A stretch of DNA of 46,135 bases, from contig NZ_NIPO01000001.1 of assembly GCF_002807015.1 (NCBI RefSeq), positions 933,042-979,176 of the forward strand, written 5' to 3'. Below are positions 44,003-46,135 of this stretch, in pieces. The position numbers and the translations under genes are program-made. Positions within the stretch are counted from its first letter, which is position 1, and the number at the start of each line of letters is the position of its first letter. Source of the DNA: Avrilella dinanensis. GTDB taxonomy: Bacteria; Bacteroidota; Bacteroidia; Flavobacteriales; Flavobacteriaceae. The notes below the pieces were generated by a model, which worked only from the letters and a program-made list of their open reading frames with translations, did not search any database and had not been told where the DNA came from.

Positions 44003-45763
44003 ATGTCTGAACAAACACAAACACAAGAAGAATTCTTACGAGGTTTTGACTGGGATACGTATGAAAACGGTATCGCAAAAGTTGACAACCAACAATTGAA
44101 CGAATTCGAACAATTAGTTGACAAAACTTTTATCTCTACTGACGATTCAGAAGTAGTACAAGGTATTGTTGTCAGAATTACCGACAGAGATGCTATTGTT
44201 GACATCAATGCAAAATCTGAAGGCGTAATCTCTTTAAATGAATTCAGATACAATCCTGACCTTAAAGTTGGGGACAAAGTAGATGTATTGATTGACGTAA
44301 GAGAGGACAAAAACGGACAATTGGTATTGTCTCACAGAAAAGCCCGTACAATCAAAGCATGGGAGCGTGTAATCAAAGCACATGAAACAGGCGAAATCGT
44401 AAACGGTTTTGTGAAATGCAGAACTAAAGGTGGTATGATTGTGGACGTATTCGGTATCGAGGCGTTCTTACCAGGGTCACAAATTGACGTGAAACCTATC
44501 CGTGATTACGACCAATATGTAAATAAAACTATGGAATTCAAAGTGGTAAAAATCAACCACGAATTCAAAAACGTTGTAGTTTCTCACAAAGCACTTATCG
44601 AGGCTGATATCGAAGAACAGAAAAAAGAAATCATCGGTCAGTTAGAAAAAGGACAAGTATTAGAAGGTGTAGTTAAAAACATCACTTCATACGGTGTATT
44701 CATCGATTTAGGAGGTGTTGACGGATTAATCCACATCACTGACCTGTCTTGGTCTCGTATCAACCACCCATCTGAGGTATTGGAATTAGACCAAAAACTG
44801 AATGTTGTAATCTTAGACTTTGATGACGAAAAAACACGTATCCAATTAGGATTGAAACAACTTCACGCCCACCCGTGGGACGCTTTGGACGCTGAACTTA
44901 AAGTAGGTGACAAAGTAAAAGGTAAAGTAGTTGTTTTAGCTGACTATGGTGCATTCATTGAAGTAGCTGAAGGCGTAGAAGGATTAATCCACGTTTCTGA
45001 AATGTCATGGTCAACTCACTTGCGCTCGGCTCAGGATTTCGTAAGCGTTGGCGACGAAGTAGAAGCTGTTATCCTTACTTTAGACAGAGAAGAAAGAAAA
45101 ATGTCATTGGGCATCAAGCAATTGACCCCTGACCCATGGACTGATATCACTGCTAAATACCCAGTAGGTTCTAAACACACAGGTACAGTTCGTAACTTCA
45201 CCAACTTCGGTGTATTCGTAGAATTAGAAGAAGGTATTGACGGATTGGTTTACATCTCTGACTTATCTTGGACTAAGAAAGTGAAACACCCTTCTGAAGT
45301 AGTAAATGTTGGCGACCAATTAGAAGTTATCGTTCTTGAATTAGACGTTGACGGAAGAAAGTTATCTTTAGGTCATAAACAAACTACTGCAAACCCTTGG
45401 GATAAATACGAAGAGGAGTTTGGCGTAGGTACTGTTCACAATGCTACTCTTGAAGATGTTAATGATAAGGGAGCAACTATTCCTTTCAACGAAGACATCG
45501 TAGCATTTATCCCTTCACGTCTTTTAGAAAAAGAAGACGGTAAGAAGTTGAAAAAAGGAGACAACGCAGATTTCAAAGTAATCGAATTCAACAAAGAATT
45601 CAAGCGTGTTGTTGCATCTCATACAGCTACTTTCCGTGAGGAAGAAGAGAAAAACATGAAACAAGCTGCTGAAAAAGCTGCTAATACACAAGCTGAAAAA
45701 ACCACTTTAGGTGATTTGGACGCTTTAGCAGAATTAAAAGCAAAAATGGACGGAGAGAAATAA
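44003..45763 (+). CDS. rpsA: 30S ribosomal protein S1
   Basis: The 586-residue protein has six S1 RNA-binding domains in a row (about 38-105, 122-190, 208-276, 293-361, 378-448, 465-530), visible as repeated G-x-V-x(n)-G-V-F-V-x-L-x(n)-G-L-V/I-H-x-S-x-x-S/W blocks such as YGVFIDLGGVDGLIHITDLS. It captures mRNA on the small subunit. In a phylum that does not use Shine-Dalgarno pairing this function is specially important. The C-terminal tail is rich in Ala, Lys and Glu. The gene is monocistronic, between a long leader and a strong terminator. Confidence 0.96.
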   Translation: MSEQTQTQEEFLRGFDWDTYENGIAKVDNQQLNEFEQLVDKTFISTDDSEVVQGIVVRITDRDAIVDINAKSEGVISLNEFRYNPDLKVGDKVDVLIDVREDKNGQLVLSHRKARTIKAWERVIKAHETGEIVNGFVKCRTKGGMIVDVFGIEAFLPGSQIDVKPIRDYDQYVNKTMEFKVVKINHEFKNVVVSHKALIEADIEEQKKEIIGQLEKGQVLEGVVKNITSYGVFIDLGGVDGLIHITDLSWSRINHPSEVLELDQKLNVVILDFDDEKTRIQLGLKQLHAHPWDALDAELKVGDKVKGKVVVLADYGAFIEVAEGVEGLIHVSEMSWSTHLRSAQDFVSVGDEVEAVILTLDREERKMSLGIKQLTPDPWTDITAKYPVGSKHTGTVRNFTNFGVFVELEEGIDGLVYISDLSWTKKVKHPSEVVNVGDQLEVIVLELDVDGRKLSLGHKQTTANPWDKYEEEFGVGTVHNATLEDVNDKGATIPFNEDIVAFIPSRLLEKEDGKKLKKGDNADFKVIEFNKEFKRVVASHTATFREEEEKNMKQAAEKAANTQAEKTTLGDLDALAELKAKMDGEK

Positions 45764-45781
45764 TTCATTCATTCTCAATAC

Positions 45782-45818
45782 AAACCCCGGATTTTAAAAG
45801 TCCGGGGTTTTCTTTTTT
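45782..45818 (+). terminator. Intrinsic terminator of rpsA
   Basis: AAACCCCGGA (45782-45791) pairs perfectly with TCCGGGGTTT (45801-45810) around a 9-base loop; TCTTTTTTG follows. Confidence 0.9.
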
Positions 45819-45861
45819 GTAAAAGGCAAAAAACGTATCAATAAAAATAACAGTTTCTATA

Positions 45862-45891
45862 TTGCCACCTCAAAAAAGTTATTTATTTTTG
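45862..45891 (+). promoter_or_regulatory. Promoter of the rplM operon
   Basis: TTG at 45862-45864 and TATTTTTG at 45884-45891 are 19 bases apart, the best match in the window to the Bacteroidota -33/-7 pattern (TTG-N19-TAnnTTTG). Confidence 0.75.
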
Positions 45892-45894
45892 CAA

Positions 45895-45916
45895 GCCCTA
45901 AGAAATGTCTTAGGGC
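45895..45916 (+). promoter_or_regulatory. L13 mRNA leader hairpin
   Basis: GCCCTAAGA (45895-45903) pairs perfectly with TCTTAGGGC (45908-45916) around AATG, at the expected 5' end of the rplM transcript. Leaders of L13-S9 operons are known sites of feedback by the ribosomal protein; here this is inferred from position. Confidence 0.6.
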
Positions 45917-45946
45917 AGGAATGTTTAATTAAATTATTAGTAAAAA

Positions 45947-46135
45947 GTGGAAAGTTTAAGTTACAAGACACAATCTTTGAACAGCCAGACTGCTGACAAG
46001 CAATGGGTGCTCATCGACGCTGAGGGTCAGACTTTGGGTAGATTGTCTTCCGAAATAGCTAAGCTACTTCGTGGAAAACACAAACCAGGGTTCACGCCTC
46101 ACGTGGACTGCGGAGATAACGTAGTGGTTATCAAC
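45947..46135 (+). CDS. rplM: 50S ribosomal protein L13, first 63 residues (runs off the window)
   Basis: From the GTG at 45947 the frame stays open to the edge and reads (M/V)[59 protein letters not shown]. The block [21 protein letters not shown] and the phrase [11 protein letters not shown] are L13 signatures. No ATG is present before the conserved part, so GTG is the likely start. rpsI should follow beyond the edge. Confidence 0.92.
   Translation, partial: MESLSYKTQSLNSQTADKQWVLIDAEGQTLGRLSSEIAKLLRGKHKPGFTPHVDCGDNVVVIN

Overview
The window looks like a chromosome segment of a member of the Flavobacteriaceae (Bacteroidota). The evidence is a type IX secretion (T9SS) sorting domain, the DUF6452/DUF6048 gene pair, an AT-rich genome, start codons without Shine-Dalgarno sequences, and many TAnnTTTG -7 promoter boxes typical of the phylum. 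I saw no rRNA, tRNA, CRISPR array, transposase or integrase.

Layout. (1) 1-4433, minus strand: the N-terminal 876 residues of a very large secreted adhesin-like protein, then a secreted PNGase F-type N-glycan amidase, then a 433-bp gap holding a 171-bp folded inverted repeat. (2) 4434-26083, minus strand throughout: a surface-polysaccharide/glycan cluster read right to left, from pgi, a cytidylyltransferase, galE, ugd, the UDP-GalNAcA pair (tviC-like epimerase and tviB-like dehydrogenase), a Wzx flippase, GT2, a Wzy-type polymerase, GT4, a beta-helix protein, a QueC-like PP-loop enzyme, another GT4 and a sugar-transfer ATP-grasp protein, down to pglC-, pglD- and pglE-like genes that resemble the diacetylbacillosamine initiation set. 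The cluster is full of scars and accessory genes: two broken pglC copies around an ATPase gene, a RelE-type toxin-antitoxin pair overlapping pglE, an acyltransferase stub, a dehydrogenase remnant, and dispersed palindromic repeats. The middle (about 9.6-18.4 kb) is visibly more AT-rich than its flanks. (3) 26.1-46.1 kb: ordinary core genes on both strands (a lipoprotein/outer-membrane pair, a DnaJ fusion, an RNA methyltransferase, a ZIP transporter, lpxK, a CsaA-like protein, a DJ-1 protein, VanW, lpdA, an MsbA-like exporter, truA, fumC, rpsA, rplM) with a class I Fic toxin/antitoxin pair and a secreted M64 peptidase.

How the genes fit together. Pgi, GalE, Ugd and the TviB/TviC pair supply UDP-Gal, UDP-GlcA and UDP-GalNAcA; PglE/PglD/PglC would make and attach the first, bacillosamine-like sugar to undecaprenyl phosphate; the GTs extend it; Wzx flips it and Wzy polymerises it. 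A dedicated PglF/WbpM 4,6-dehydratase and the Wza/Wzc export genes are not in the window. The QueC-like enzyme sits where an enzyme acting on a uronic acid carboxylate could act, and is my best candidate for undescribed chemistry here. The second strongest signal is genome plasticity: a palindromic repeat inserted in frame in the tviB-like gene and at the homologous position of its broken paralogue, and a heptanucleotide tract at the start of tviB that could switch the gene on and off.
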